From assembly GCA_024516035.1 (NCBI GenBank), contig CM044960.1:12298818-12362817 (forward strand): a DNA stretch of 64,000 nt. Direction: 5' to 3'. The notes under the pieces are model-generated. The model was not told the origin of the DNA. It saw nothing but the letters and a program-made list of their open reading frames with translations, and did not search any database. This document shows, in pieces, positions 10,677 through 20,757 of the stretch (position 1 is the stretch's first letter; every line of letters begins with the position of its first letter). The DNA comes from Bactericera cockerelli. Lineage: Eukaryota; Arthropoda; Insecta; Hemiptera; Triozidae. Both the position numbers and the translations under genes were made by a program.

Positions 10677-11110
10677 CTGGAATGGAACAACAACAATTTG
10701 GTGTGGGGAAAAGTATTAGTCCGACCCTGCTGCTAAAACATGCACGGAATCATATTTTAGCATGATATTGCCTAAGGCAATAACCCCGCCCTTTAGTTAG
10801 GACATATATTTTGTATATATTCATTTATTTTTTCTTTTAATTTTTTTTTCTTCTATTATATTGTATATTGTATTTTCATTTGTAATTATTTGTATTATTT
10901 GTCCTATTACCTAATCAAGTGTAAATAGATAAATAAATAATAAATAAATAAATCATACATCAGGGCTGGCTCGGCCTGGAATGGAACAACAATAATTTGG
11001 TGTGGGGAAAAGTATTAGTCCAACCCTGCTGCTAGAACATGCTGGAATGGAACAAAAACAATTTGGTGTAGAAAAAGTATCTGTCCAACCCTGCTGTTAG
11101 AACGTGCTTA
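10624..11110. repeat. Triplicated ~95-bp unit spanning the acceptor and start of exon 10524-10676
   Basis: The unit CCAACCCTGCTGCTAGAACA, then the ATCATACATCAGGGCTGGCT exon stretch and TGGAATGGAACAACAACAAT intron stretch, occurs in the real exon edge, then at about 10720-11025 (interrupted by an insertion at 10754-10950), then as a third copy lacking ~30 bp (about 11026-11110). The copies carry acceptor-like CCATTCCAG sites on the minus strand. Confidence 0.85.
10754..10950 (-). mobile_element. LINE 3'-end fragment inserted in a duplicated exon copy
   Basis: The insertion is flanked by AATCAT on both sides (10748-10753 and 10951-10956). On the minus strand it ends GTCCTAACTAAAGGGCGGGG, then TTATTGCCTTAGGCAAT. 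The same end lies 3' of the jockey-like LINE coding remnant at 29460-30430 (about 29270-29330). It splits one copy of the tandem exon-edge repeat and so is younger than the duplication. Confidence 0.7.
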
Positions 11111-11885
11111 AGATCAGGACGAGATATGAATATCAGTAAGTATGTTTAAGTAAATCTACAAAACTCTTATGAATTAAGATTAAAGAGTATCTAGTCACTG
11201 AGCTAATCGTGCGCTAATCTATAAAGTTTAAAATAACTTCAGAGCTATTTTTCATTGATTGTTTGTTTTACCGCCCATGTAATTCGAAGATGATGATTTT
11301 CTTTTGAACAGTCCGACCAACGTACTTCGTATAATCAGTCCTCCTTGATGGTCTTTGCTAAATGATGGTAAATAATATTTTGAAATTTCTTCTTTTTAAC
11401 CCTTGAAGTTGCCTCATACGAGTTGCCTCAACCCTTGAAGTTGCCTCATGTCATGTTTTTGTTACTATCCAAATCAATCTGACAGACCAAGAAAACTTGA
11501 GAGGATTTACGTCGACAAATTTTCAGTCGTTCATCCACAAGGATTGAATTTCAGGATTTTTAGCTCACAAATGATCACAAAGTCTCCTGGGCAAAATACT
11601 AAACTTCCGATTCATAAATTGAAGAACGAGAGAGGACACAAAAGTAATGAAATTAAATTCAGCTTTAAAACTTTTTTATATTAAAATCCACTTTCTCCTC
11701 TTTGAAGACCCCTTGGGATGATTTAAAACGAATAACGATTATTTACTTCCGAGAATATCGAAAATAAATTATGAATGAGATAATACTATTATATTCTTTT
11801 TTGTAAACCAACACAATAGTTCCATCTGTTCACAATATCTCTCAATCTGTTTAAATTAAACTAAATTTTGTACACGTATACCGTA
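11111..11885. other. Intron sequence without recognised features
   Basis: AT-rich intron between the exon-edge repeat and the mariner element. The open frame at 11448-11684 on the plus strand has no family resemblance and no coding bias that I can see. Confidence 0.5.
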
Positions 11886-11887
11886 TA

Positions 11888-13176
11888 CGTAGGTAGATCA
11901 ATAAGTACCCGTGTTTAGGGACATGTTACATCATTGGTGAAACTTGTTGATACTTGTTGATGGAACGACATCTCAAATGACCACATCCAAAGTTTGAAAC
12001 TGATTACTCTCTTAGTTTTCATTTATCGGTCACTTGAAGTTGTTGTGTTGCGTATAGTTGAGTGATATGGAAAAAGAACAGTACCGAGCAGTTATTCGAT
12101 TCCTTTTTTTGGACGGGAAAAAATGTGATGAGATAAAATTAAAGTTAGATGCTGTGCACGGGAGCTCTTCACCTTCTATGACCACTGTTCGCTTTTGGTT
12201 TAATGAATTTAAACGAGGGCGCACAAGCATTTTTGACGAGGACCGCCCAGGACGCCCAGAAGACGTGTGTACCGAGGAAGTCGTGGAAAAAGTGCATGAT
12301 ATGATTCTCAAATATCGCCGAACAAAAGTGCGTGAAGTAGCTGAGAGTGTGGGCATTTCATATGGAACTGTTTTTAAAATCCTTCATGATAAGCTGGGCA
12401 TGAGAAAACTATCGGCGCGATGGGTGCCGCGATTGCTCACAATTGACAACAAACGAATTCGTCTGAATTGTTCAAAGGCTAGTTTAGAACTCTTCAATCG
12501 CAATCCAGATGATTTTTTGCGTCGAGTTGTGACCGTTGATGAAACCTGGATACATCACTATACCCCAGAAACCAAACAGCAGTCAAAAGAATGGACTTCG
12601 GTTGGAGAATCTGCCCCAAAGAAGGCGAAATCGGTCCAATCGGCCGGAAAAGTCATGGCTACCGTTTTTTGGGATGCAAAGGGAATTATTCTTATTGACT
12701 TCTTGGAAAAAGGAAAAACAATAACTGCTGCATATTATAGTGAGTTATTGACACGATTTGATGCAAAATTGAAGGAGACACGCCCCCATTTGGCGAGAAA
12801 GAAAGTCTTGTTTCACCATGACAATGCACCAGCTCACTCATCTGGAATTGTTGCTGCTAAAATCCATCAACTTGGATACGAATTATTGCCACACCCACCT
12901 TACGCACCTGACCTAGCCCCCTGCGATTATTTTTTGTTTCCTAACTTGAAAGTTTGGCTCGGTGGAAAGAGGTTCAGCTCAAATGATGACGTCATAAGCC
13001 AGACAAAGGGCTATTTTGAGGAGTTCGAAGGGAGCTACTTTTTGGAAGGGCTAAAAAAGTGGCAGGATCGCTGGAAGAAGTGTGTAGCCTTGAAAGGAGA
13101 CTACGTCGAAAAATAGAACCCAAAAATGTAAGTATCTCGCACTCTTTTTTCAAACACGGGTACTTCTTGATCCTCG
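11888..13176 (+). mobile_element. Complete mariner transposon
   Basis: A 1,289-bp element bounded by TA dinucleotides (11886-11887 and 13177-13178). The left end CGTAGGTAGATCAATAAGTA and the right end (minus strand) CGAGGATCAAGAAGTACCCG form imperfect terminal inverted repeats sharing AGTACCCGTGTTT. It encloses one uninterrupted transposase gene in the antisense orientation to the receptor gene, inside its intron. Length, TA target duplication and DD34D transposase fit the mariner family. The few differences between its ends and the intact frame suggest recent arrival. Confidence 0.95.
12067..13116 (+). CDS. Mariner transposase (DD34D), apparently intact
   Basis: This 349-residue protein is the full length expected of mariner transposases (~345-350). 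The ATG at 12067 gives MEKEQYRAVIRFLFLDGKKC, a paired-like helix-turn-helix start. A TTG nine bases earlier is in frame but unlikely. The N-terminal half has two helix-turn-helix regions, with the linker GRP-like motif in EDRPGRPED. The catalytic domain has VTVDETWIHHYTPE (first Asp), HHDNAPAHSS (second Asp) and YAPDLAPCDYFLFP (third Asp, 34 residues between second and third). The enzyme cuts and pastes the element at TA sites in the nucleus. No stop or frameshift is seen. Confidence 0.96.
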   Translation: MEKEQYRAVIRFLFLDGKKCDEIKLKLDAVHGSSSPSMTTVRFWFNEFKRGRTSIFDEDRPGRPEDVCTEEVVEKVHDMILKYRRTKVREVAESVGISYGTVFKILHDKLGMRKLSARWVPRLLTIDNKRIRLNCSKASLELFNRNPDDFLRRVVTVDETWIHHYTPETKQQSKEWTSVGESAPKKAKSVQSAGKVMATVFWDAKGIILIDFLEKGKTITAAYYSELLTRFDAKLKETRPHLARKKVLFHHDNAPAHSSGIVAAKIHQLGYELLPHPPYAPDLAPCDYFLFPNLKVWLGGKRFSSNDDVISQTKGYFEEFEGSYFLEGLKKWQDRWKKCVALKGDYVEK

Positions 13177-13178
13177 TA

Positions 13179-15915
13179 CTATAGGAAACGTGTTGTAGAT
13201 GGTACTATTTTAATTTACATGAAGATAAAAACCTTGTATGTCACCTGTGATATCTAACTTTTGTTAAACTTTGTTTTGCATCAGTCTGTCAGTTATTGTA
13301 GGTATTTATTTTGTCATAATAATATTTGTATCTTCCATAAAACAAAACTTCAACAACCGCTCCAGATTTTTGGTAAAATTGAGAATATTTGGATAGACCT
13401 ACAAGTGATTCAGTAAAAAAAGCTATGTCTTGTATAATATGTATGATAAGAACCCTTCACGAGGAAGTATTGTGTCCCTAAGTGTCTGTGTATTTATTTT
13501 TCGTCCTCACCTACCTGTATGCCATTCTTTCTTCAACTTCTATCTCACTCTCTCTTTTTCATCTTCCCTATCTCTTTGTCTCTCTCCTAAAAAAAAATAT
13601 CCCTGGCTTTTTTCTGCCATTTTAATTACCTTTAAACTTTTTTTTAGCAGATTAAAAAAATGTATTAGATTTTTTCTTTATTTTTAATTGCTCAAATAAT
13701 AATTTCAAATTAGAAAAACAAACTTGAACTTTTGTTTAATTAAATTTACGAGGATAATAATTATTGTTGGGTATTATTTTATTTTCTTCAAGTTATTGTC
13801 ATTTTGTTTCTCCAAAAAGTATAAAAACGGTAGAAGAAAAGTTGGCTTGTTTTTGTTTTAAAGTTTCCGAGGAGTTAAAATTTGAGTGAATTTAACGGTC
13901 AGCATTAAATTGCTTTCATGTTTATGACTAGTTGTAGGTGTGTATCAAGTATGTCTCTTTCTTTGTATAGGCGTTTATTCACACCTCGGCCGAGGTGTTT
14001 GATCTAGTCTAGAAGAACTTTCAAAACAGAAATCTATATCCTAAATAATATGTCGTGTATTTTCTGAGGTGAACCATTCATTACATACATAATATTTAGG
14101 TATCAGAATTTCGCTGAAGTGAAATCCTGTTAGAAATCATAAAAACAATTCGATTTGTCGCTAAAACAATAGCAAACACAACATCAACAAATATAATATG
14201 TAACAATAATCATCAAGGTATGAGCGCTGTTCACCCATTTTCCTGCAATTTCCGGGCACGTATTCTTCTCTCTTTCCACAACTTTTTTTTATTTATAGAA
14301 ATTGAAATGTTGAGTTGGCAACCATTTCATCAGCGCTTAAGTCCTGACGGATTTGACCATGTTCATCAATATTGATAATGTATTTTCGTCCCAGGCCTAT
14401 TGTTTGAGCTCGAGAGGATTTACTGAGAGAGCGCGAAAGAGAGGAAGCTTGGTTTTCCTCTTTTTCGCGTTCTCTCTTTCTTTTTTTCTCACTCTCGCTT
14501 TCACCAAATCCTATGGAGGAGACTGAAAGAGAGTAGGATGAGAAAATAAGTGAGAAAAAATTATTATTGAAACATTTCTATATATCTAGGATTCGAATTT
14601 TGTATATTTTTTTGTTAGTTTCATTCACAAATAATAAACTTTTACATAAATAATGCTTCATTGTTTGATTTAAAATAGCTTTGATGCGTCGAGGAGGCTA
14701 TTTTTGACAAAATGTTCGTTATAGTCGTAATTAATGCAGTGTTTTTTATTATTATTATTAGAGTAATTATAAAAAATAGAAAGATTATAATAAATTTAGG
14801 AAAGGGCAGCAAAATGGAAGAAGATGATATGAATGTCTATGTAGATAATTAAATTACGAGGATGATCTTTTTTTTTTACGTGTAAAAATTAGAAGCTCTT
14901 CAAAATTAAAAAAAAAAAATATATAATATTAAATGTCTGCTTTTAAACTAGAGGAAAGTCCTATCTTTAGTCCTTTCCTTAAATCCTTATTTAATCCTGG
15001 CATCGTTATCAGACCAATAATTACGCAAATTTCTCTTTCAATATTTGTAAGGAAAGCCCTATAAAGATCGTTTTAATTCAGTTCTTATTCGCAACATTTA
15101 AGCCTTTAATTTGCTTCCTTTGATCATTTCTGCCTCATTATTGTTGCTAGTATTATTTTTTTATCACTTCTATTTATTCCTTATCATCATCATTCTTAGG
15201 TATTATTATAATAATAAAATTATATTCTTACTCAATCCTCGTTCTTCTCCCCTCCCTCCTATTAGGCCTGAAGGAGATCGTTTAAGAAAGACATTTTGTT
15301 GGAATATTGCACGACTACAGTGAATGCCTCTTTGAGTTTCTTTCTTAATTTAATTATGATAGGTATTTAGCAGATATTTTCGAGCTAAGAAAGGAGTGCT
15401 CCTAATAGAACGTAATGATATTATTATTTTTCTTGTCTACACCTTTTCCCAAACTTACTTAGGGGCTCAGGGGGGCCTTATCAATTATATTAAACTGTGT
15501 GGTCATTATTAGGTTTCTATGATACATAGGTAAGGCTTCCTTTCTCTTCCAGCTGGGTTGCAGTGAATGCTTGCTAAAACCACCGTTGGTCGTTCTAATG
15601 GTATTAGCTTCACCAGGTACTTCGAAGTTTTTATTTCTTTTGTAAATTTCTATTATTAGAAATCGGAAGTATTGTGTTCGTTTTTGTAAAAATAAATATT
15701 TTTTTGTTCCGATTTCAATTTATTTCATATTTCTGGACGTTTCATAACCTCTCGATCAACTTTTCTTTCTCTAACAAAGTACATACCCTCAAACTACAAA
15801 CATACTCTCTAACTCTCTTTGCTCCACAGAAGTTTTCATAAACTCTGACTAGGAATCAAATTTATTGTGCTCTATTAGTAATCATTGTTAAAATAAAATA
15901 GACAATGCCTACTTT
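13179..15915. other. Intron sequence: pyrimidine-rich patches, one palindromic-end repeat, one hairpin
   Basis: No exon was found. Contents: pyrimidine-rich 13500-13620; a copy of the ACACCTCGGCCGAGGTGT-ended repeat (13950-14003); a long hairpin at 14425-14476; several poly-T runs. Short open frames (13430-13687, 15111-15323) are low-complexity T-rich translations. Confidence 0.5.
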
Positions 15916-16090
15916 TGGCTCAGTGGTTAAGAGCATTGGCTACTGACCCGGAGGTTGCAAGTTCGAATCCCGGCCGGAGCAGAAAATTCGGAAAAAGTTT
16001 TTCCGTTTTCGGAATGGCATGTATGTAAAGGTAAAGTGCCCTGAAGTAATGCGAAAGCGATTCCGGGGCACAATTACACTTCAAATAAAA
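15912..16090 (+). mobile_element. tRNA-derived SINE (family B), head and tail
   Basis: The head has GGCTCAGTGGTTAAGAGCAT (box A) and AAGTTCGAATCCCGGCCGG (box B). The tail ends with a 47-bp segment (16031-16077) whose inverted copy lies at 16436-16482 on the far side of exon 16194-16358. It ends ~100 bp from the exon's donor. Confidence 0.8.
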
Positions 16091-16193
16091 ATTATAGCTA
16101 CTTATATTACAATTTATTTTAGACAATTCAAATTCATTTTCTATCCCTCTTTCTTTCTACCCACCCCACCCCATCTATATCTCTGTCTCTCAC

Positions 16194-16358
16194 CTGTATA
16201 ATTCCGCTTCGGTTAAGGATGTGGTGCCCCAGTGTCTGGTAGCGCTCCATTTGTTCCAGGAGGTTGTTGACTCTTCGGCTCTCGAGGTCCACAATGCGGA
16301 AGGCTGTCATGTTGACGCTGTTGTACTTGAAGTCCTCCAGGTCAAACGTCTCGATATC
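16194..16358 (-). CDS. iGluR exon: amino-terminal domain, part 4
   Basis: This 165-bp exon (55 codons) reads DIETFDLEDFKYNSVNMTAF and ends ...LNRSGIIQ before a GTGAGA donor; the acceptor is TCGGTTCCAG. It is phase 0 at both ends. The block FDLEDF(K/R)YNSVNMTAFR(I/L)VD is a hallmark of arthropod kainate-type subunits. NMT and NRS are potential N-glycosylation sites in the extracellular domain. The exon lies between two inverted copies of a 47-bp SINE-tail sequence (16031-16077 and 16436-16482), which could pair in the pre-mRNA. Confidence 0.92.
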
Positions 16359-16435
16359 CTGGAACCGAAGAGGCATTTGCAGGGATACTATGATGGAGAA
16401 AAGTAGATATCGCATAGTATTATTATTATTTTAAG

Positions 16436-16482
16436 GTAATTGTGCCCCGGAAGCGCTTTCGTATTACTTCAGGGCAATTTAC
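16436..16482 (-). repeat. Inverted SINE-B tail, partner of 16031-16077
   Basis: This 47-bp stretch matches the reverse complement of 16031-16077 at 43 positions. Together they flank exon 16194-16358 at distances of ~117 and ~78 bp and would form a long duplex in the transcript. Confidence 0.85.
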
Positions 16483-16804
16483 CATTATTATTCAGTTACC
16501 ATAATTATTATGGGTGTGAATCGCAACCGCTCAAACTATCTTCTTTTTCTACTCTGTCTTATCCTGCTCAAGCAGGGTCGACGTTGTTCAACCTCATGGT
16601 TTTCTGGCTGGATGCCCGTCCTAGCGCCAACGACTCTATTTGATTTAAAGTCCTGGATTAGGATAGGGTTGTGTGTGTATGTGTATTATGGGTGTAAATC
16701 ACAATTGCTCAAACTAGCTTCACTAAATATCTGCTTAACTTGGGACTTGAAACACTGACCTCCAGATTACAAGTACGCCGCCATATCGATCAAGTTACGG
16801 AAGT

Positions 16805-17165
16805 CTATCTATATCTATAAAAGAAAGCTGTCTGTATGTGTGTATGTATGTATGTGTGTATGTATGTTGTTCTAAAAGCAGCACTTTCGACGTTTTCTTA
16901 CCTGTCACAACAGCACTTTGGACTTCAGGCGGAGCACTTTCGACGCGTCGAAAGTGATGCTGTGACAGGTAAGAAAGCAGCAGTTTCCTCAGGTATTACA
17001 TATAAGATTGCAGCACTTTCGACAGGCGTTTTTCATTGTGTCTCAAAATATTCTCCTTTGATGTGTTCACTCCTTAATTTGCCCGTGTTTATTTGATACG
17101 TACGAGGCAGATTATTTTGTAGAAAATCTTATAACGATCCAGCACTTTCGACAAGTCCAATGTAC
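16805..17165 (+). repeat. Helitron-like start followed by repeated CAGCACTTTCGAC palindromic motif
   Basis: TCTATAAAAGAAAGCTGTCT and (TGTA)-rich sequence resemble the 5' end of the Helitron-like elements here. CAGCACTTTCGAC then recurs at least four times (near 16879, 16934, 17012 and 17140). A 22-bp perfect palindrome (CACTTTCGAC, centre GC, and its mirror) lies at 16935-16956. It sits inside a larger inverted repeat with arms CTTACCTGTCACA (16897-16909) and TGTGACAGGTAAG (16961-16973). Confidence 0.7.
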
Positions 17166-17284
17166 TGCGTTCTTACCAATCTCATCTGATAGACGCAAGT
17201 ATTTATTTTAAAAGTGATACATTATTATATTTTGTTATTCTAATTTTTGCTTTCTATGGCCTACAACCTGGCCGAGATAACATG

Positions 17285-17450
17285 ACAAGTTAGCCTCCGA
17301 TTAATATGATTTTTAGAAGATTTTAATACGTCTCGGGCTTACTGCTAAATTAATGGGACTCAATAGTCCTGATCGAGAATTACTATGCATAAACTGTTAG
17401 CGTAATGGGACTTCTTGTTTCAAGCCGACAGTCTAAATAAAGCACTACCT
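17285..17450 (+). mobile_element. SINE family A body fragment
   Basis: The pieces AACATGACAAGTTAGCCTCC, CGGGCTTACTGCTAAATTAA and TGGGACT.AATAGTCCTGAT match the body of the family A SINE at 9117-9300. The tRNA-like head is mostly lost. Confidence 0.65.
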
Positions 17451-17599
17451 ACTATAATATTTATGCGTACCACTAGGCAAATACCTATCGTATTAATAAA
17501 TCGTAGTAATATTTTTAAATCGGATTTAACCGTTAACGTCGCTTTCAACTTCATGGTTATGTATTGTAACACGAAAGAGTTTTACGGCCCCATTCGCAG

Positions 17600-18230
17600 G
17601 AAACATATCAACCTGTTACTCAGATGAACCTCACCTCGCCTGAGTCGGGCCGGGAATAGCCTACATAACGAGAGAATATTTTTGCATGAGGTTGTTTGGG
17701 TAGTAGCTTTGTTAATATTCTGTGTATCACCGAAGTTAAGTAACGTCCAGCTTCGTGATAATCGTGATGCTGGAATTCCGTCCCAACCCAGGCTGGATGA
17801 GGTTGTTGGGTAGTAGCTTTGTTAATTTTCTGCGGATCACCGAAGTTAAGTAACGTCCAGCTTTGTGATAATCTTGATACTGGCACTCGGTCCCAACCCA
17901 GGCTGGATGAGGTTGTTTGGATAGTAGCTTTGTTAATTTTATGTGTATCACCGACGTTAAGTAACGTCCAGTTTCGTGATAATCGTGATGCTGGAACTCC
18001 GTCCCAACCCAGGCTGGATGAGGTTGTTTGGGTAGTAGCTTTGTTAATTTTCTGCGGATCACCGAAGTTAAGTAACGTCCAGCTTCGTGATAATCGTGAT
18101 GCTGGCCCAACCCAGGCTAGGTGAGGTTATTGAAGCTAGCAGGTTTGTTATAATTTCCTGCGAATGGTAGTTAAAATCTCCGTCGTGATATGATCATCCA
18201 GTTGAAAGCGACGTTAAACCAACAACAAAA
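17600..18230 (-). repeat. Tandem array of 5S-rRNA-derived SINE units (~111 bp, four copies)
   Basis: The units start GTTGTTTGGGTAGTAGCTTT at 17691, 17802, 17912 and 18023. Each contains GATCACCGAAGTTAAGTAAC, which matches the 5S rRNA internal promoter region, then GTCCAGCTTCGTGATAATCG and CCCAACCCAGGCTGGATGAG. A SINE core with a C(G/A)CCTGAGTCGGGCCGGGAA stretch precedes it at 17625-17660. This is not a functional 5S array: units are too short and carry only the middle of the gene. Confidence 0.75.
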
Positions 18231-18361
18231 CAATTACAAGCTAACCAACGTCCAGCGAGGTGAAGGCTTTGAACCTTTTTTTATAGTCAGTCACGAGGTC
18301 GTGTAACTGAGAGGTCCTTAATTCGATACCGCATCAGCACATTTGCTTTAATGTTTAAGGA

Positions 18362-18600
18362 TATAATAATAATATTTCTTTATTGACAAGAAATATATTG
18401 ACAAAGGCGTGGTTATGGCCTGAGGCTATCTCTGCCATCAAACCCATGTTTTTTTTATGTAACCTCACCCAGCCTTATATTGAACAGTCTTAGGGCTCAG
18501 GTTGAACTTTCATTATAAAGATTTCTAGAGATTCTTTTGTTAAGGCTGTGTTACTTAACCCCAGACAGCCTTTCAGACACCTTTTGGTTTCCAATTTGAA
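18362..18600 (+). mobile_element. LINE 3'-end-like fragment
   Basis: TTTCTTTATTGACAAGAAAT and the GGCCTGAGGCTATCTCTGCC stretch match, inverted, the sequence at about 24690-24905. They resemble the LINE-associated end near 10760 and 29280 (GGTTATTGCC..GGCAAT). No coding remnant is attached. Confidence 0.55.
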
Positions 18601-18659
18601 CGGAACTTGTTTTATATAACAGGAAATGTATGCCCGTCTTCGGCTATTATTATTATTAT

Positions 18660-19090
18660 TGTGACAAGTATTCAAGAGGAAAAGTTATAACTGCAAATGA
18701 ATGTACAATTATGTCCTCCGTTCAATCCAATCCGGATCAAGAATTAACCAAGTTCCTCATATCCGGTGGGTGATTTAGGCGGTCTTTTATGCCTATTTTT
18801 CTCATTTCTTTTATTATTATTATATCGTTAAACATTAAAAAATATGAGACGATGCGGTATCGAATCCAAGACGTCTCAGTTACACGACCTAAAGGCTGAC
18901 TATAAAAAAGGTTCGAATTCTTCACCTCGGTGGACGTTGCTTAACTCGTATATTTTTGTTGGTTTAACGTCGCTTTCAAGTGGATGATCATATTATAACG
19001 ACGGAGATTTTAACTACCATACGCAGGAAACTAAAGAACCTGTTTGCCATAATAACCTCACCCAGCCTGGTTTGGGCCAGAGTGCCAGCA
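18660..19090. repeat. Segmental repeat, copy 1 (partner 24917-25349)
   Basis: About 430 bp starting GTGACAAGTATTCAAGAGGA and ending GGGCCAGAGTGCCAGCA is nearly identical to 24917-25349, with only a few substitutions and one extra ATT. It includes a region with CGGTATCGAATCCAAGACGT (tRNA-like box B) and an inverted 5S-SINE tail. The high identity suggests a young repeat family or recent local duplication. Confidence 0.85.
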
Positions 19091-19439
19091 TCACGATTAT
19101 CACGAAGCTGGACGTTACTTGACTGCGGTGATACACTGAAAATTAACAAAACTACTTTACCCAAACGACCTCATCCAGCATAGGTTGGGACGGAGTGCCA
19201 TCAGCATCACGATTATCACGAAGCTCGATAGAAGCTGTTATCGTTGGGTTACCAGTAGCGTTACCAGTAGCGAAATTTAACTCTATTTTAGAAATACATT
19301 ATTACTAATTGTAGCTCTGGAAAATAAATCACGGTGACAAACTGATTTTCTTATTATTTTTTTTTTCTGTCATTATAATAATTATTACCTCAAATATTAT
19401 TACTTTTTTAACTGGGTATAACAGTTAGTAATATCATAA

Positions 19440-19685
19440 TTATATTAAAGCACTTTAGACATGTCCAAAAAAATGCTGCTGCATATATATTAAAGCACTT
19501 TGGACATGTCCAAAGTGCTGCTGCTCAATGTATATTAAAGCACTTTGGACATGTCCAAAGTGCTGCTGCTCAATGTATATTAAAGCATTTTGGACATGTC
19601 CAAAGTGCTGCTGCTCAATGTATATTAAAGCACTTTGGACATGTCCAAAGTGCTGCTGCTCAATGTATATTAAAGCATTCATGTC
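19440..19685. repeat. 45-bp minisatellite built on a 22-bp palindrome
   Basis: About five units (TTAAAG, a palindrome with arms CACTTTGGAC and centre AT, then CTGCTGCTCAATGTATA). Perfect palindromes lie at 19496-19517, 19541-19562 and 19631-19652; the others have one or two changes. Because the period is a multiple of three, long meaningless open frames appear on both strands. A single related copy lies at 25677-25698. Confidence 0.9.
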
Positions 19686-19835
19686 CGATTTTAACTACCA
19701 TTCGCAAGAAACTAAAGAACCTGTTTGCCATAATAACCTCACCCAGCCTGGTTTGGGCCAGAGTGCCAGCATCACGATTATCCCGAAGCTGGACGTTTCT
19801 TGACTGCGGTGATCCGCAGAAAATTAACAAAACTA
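19686..19835 (-). mobile_element. 5S-derived SINE fragment
   Basis: On the minus strand it reads (GGATCACCGCAGTCAAGAAAC) in two pieces, GGATCACCGCAGTCAAG and AACGTCCAGCTTCGGGATAA, then the shared SINE core (CCCAAACCAGGCTGGGTGAG) and tail TTTCTTGCGAATGGTAGTTA. The same tail occurs at 18995-19090 and 25270-25345. Confidence 0.7.
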
Positions 19836-19970
19836 TATTCTGGGAAATTTTCTAAAAAAATGTATCATTAACGAGATTTGCCTTGTGAAATGGTCAACAT
19901 TACTGTCTTATTGCCATGCACGGATATAGCCCTCTTGTACTGGGGGGGCACAATCGCACAATATACCTAA

Positions 19971-20510
19971 CTAGCAAGCCGCTTCGCAAGCCTATCACAC
20001 ACACAGACACATACACATACACACACAAATTTCAATATTTTTTGTATCAATTTCTTGTCTTTACTGGAGCTCAAGAATGGCTCATCAGAATGTCAAATGA
20101 ACACTCCAACCCTTGCAAAAAAAATTCTCGCTTTGAGTTGATAGTTCGTCACGACATATTTCGAGAAAAAATGTCATTCAGGTCAAAAAACGTAAATACT
20201 TTTTGTTTACCCATCCATTTTATGTCCTTACTCAACGTAGCTCAAGAACGGCTCATCAGAATTTCGTGATTGATATCTCAAATGAAAAATTGAACCCTTG
20301 CTTAAAACTTTCTCTTTTTGAGTTGATACGCCGCCGCCGTGGCACCGTCACGATAAATTAAAAAAAAAAATGTAATTTCGGTCGAAAAATGTGATTTTTT
20401 AGCGTCACCTATCCTTTTTTTGTCCTTACCCCGTGTAGCTGAACCCTGATCCAAATGGACCTATAGGTAAAATTTCAGGTTTCTCGGACAATCTGTGTGG
20501 ATTTGAAATT
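19971..20510 (-). mobile_element. Reversed Helitron-like element fragment (family B)
   Basis: On the minus strand it ends GGCTTGCGAAGCGGCTTGCTAG followed by T, in pieces GGCTTGCGAAGCGG and CTTGCTAG, i.e. a stem plus CTAG with insertion before T. A CA/GT-rich stretch and the body (GAGCCATTCTTGAGCTCC; GAGAAACCTGAAATTTTACC) match the element at 25799-26390. Its 5' end is not clear. Confidence 0.6.
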
Positions 20511-20535
20511 TTTATTATTTAGTTATTTCTTATTG

Positions 20536-20757
20536 GTCTTAGAATTGGGAATTATTTTGGGTCCCGTGCCCCCCTAACTTATTGAGATCTTTTTTTGTTA
20601 ACGGGATTAGTCTTAGAATTGGGAATTATTTTGGGGCCCGTGCCCCTCTAACTTATTGAGATCTTTTTTTTTACGGGATTAGTCTTAGAATTAGGAATTA
20701 TTTTGGGGCCCGTGCCCCCCTAACTCATTGAGATCTTTTTTTTTTACGGGATTAGGT
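20536..20757 (+). repeat. ~73-bp tandem repeat inside the transposon
   Basis: Three units start GTCTTAGAATTGGGAATTAT at 20536, 20610 and 20682. Each carries GG(G/C)CCCGTGCCCC(C/T)CTAACT and GAGATCTTTTTTTT.ACGGG. Confidence 0.85.

Noticed and set aside
17691..18126. Functional 5S rRNA cluster
   Set aside because: Only the central part of the 5S gene is present, in 111-bp units fused to SINE sequence.
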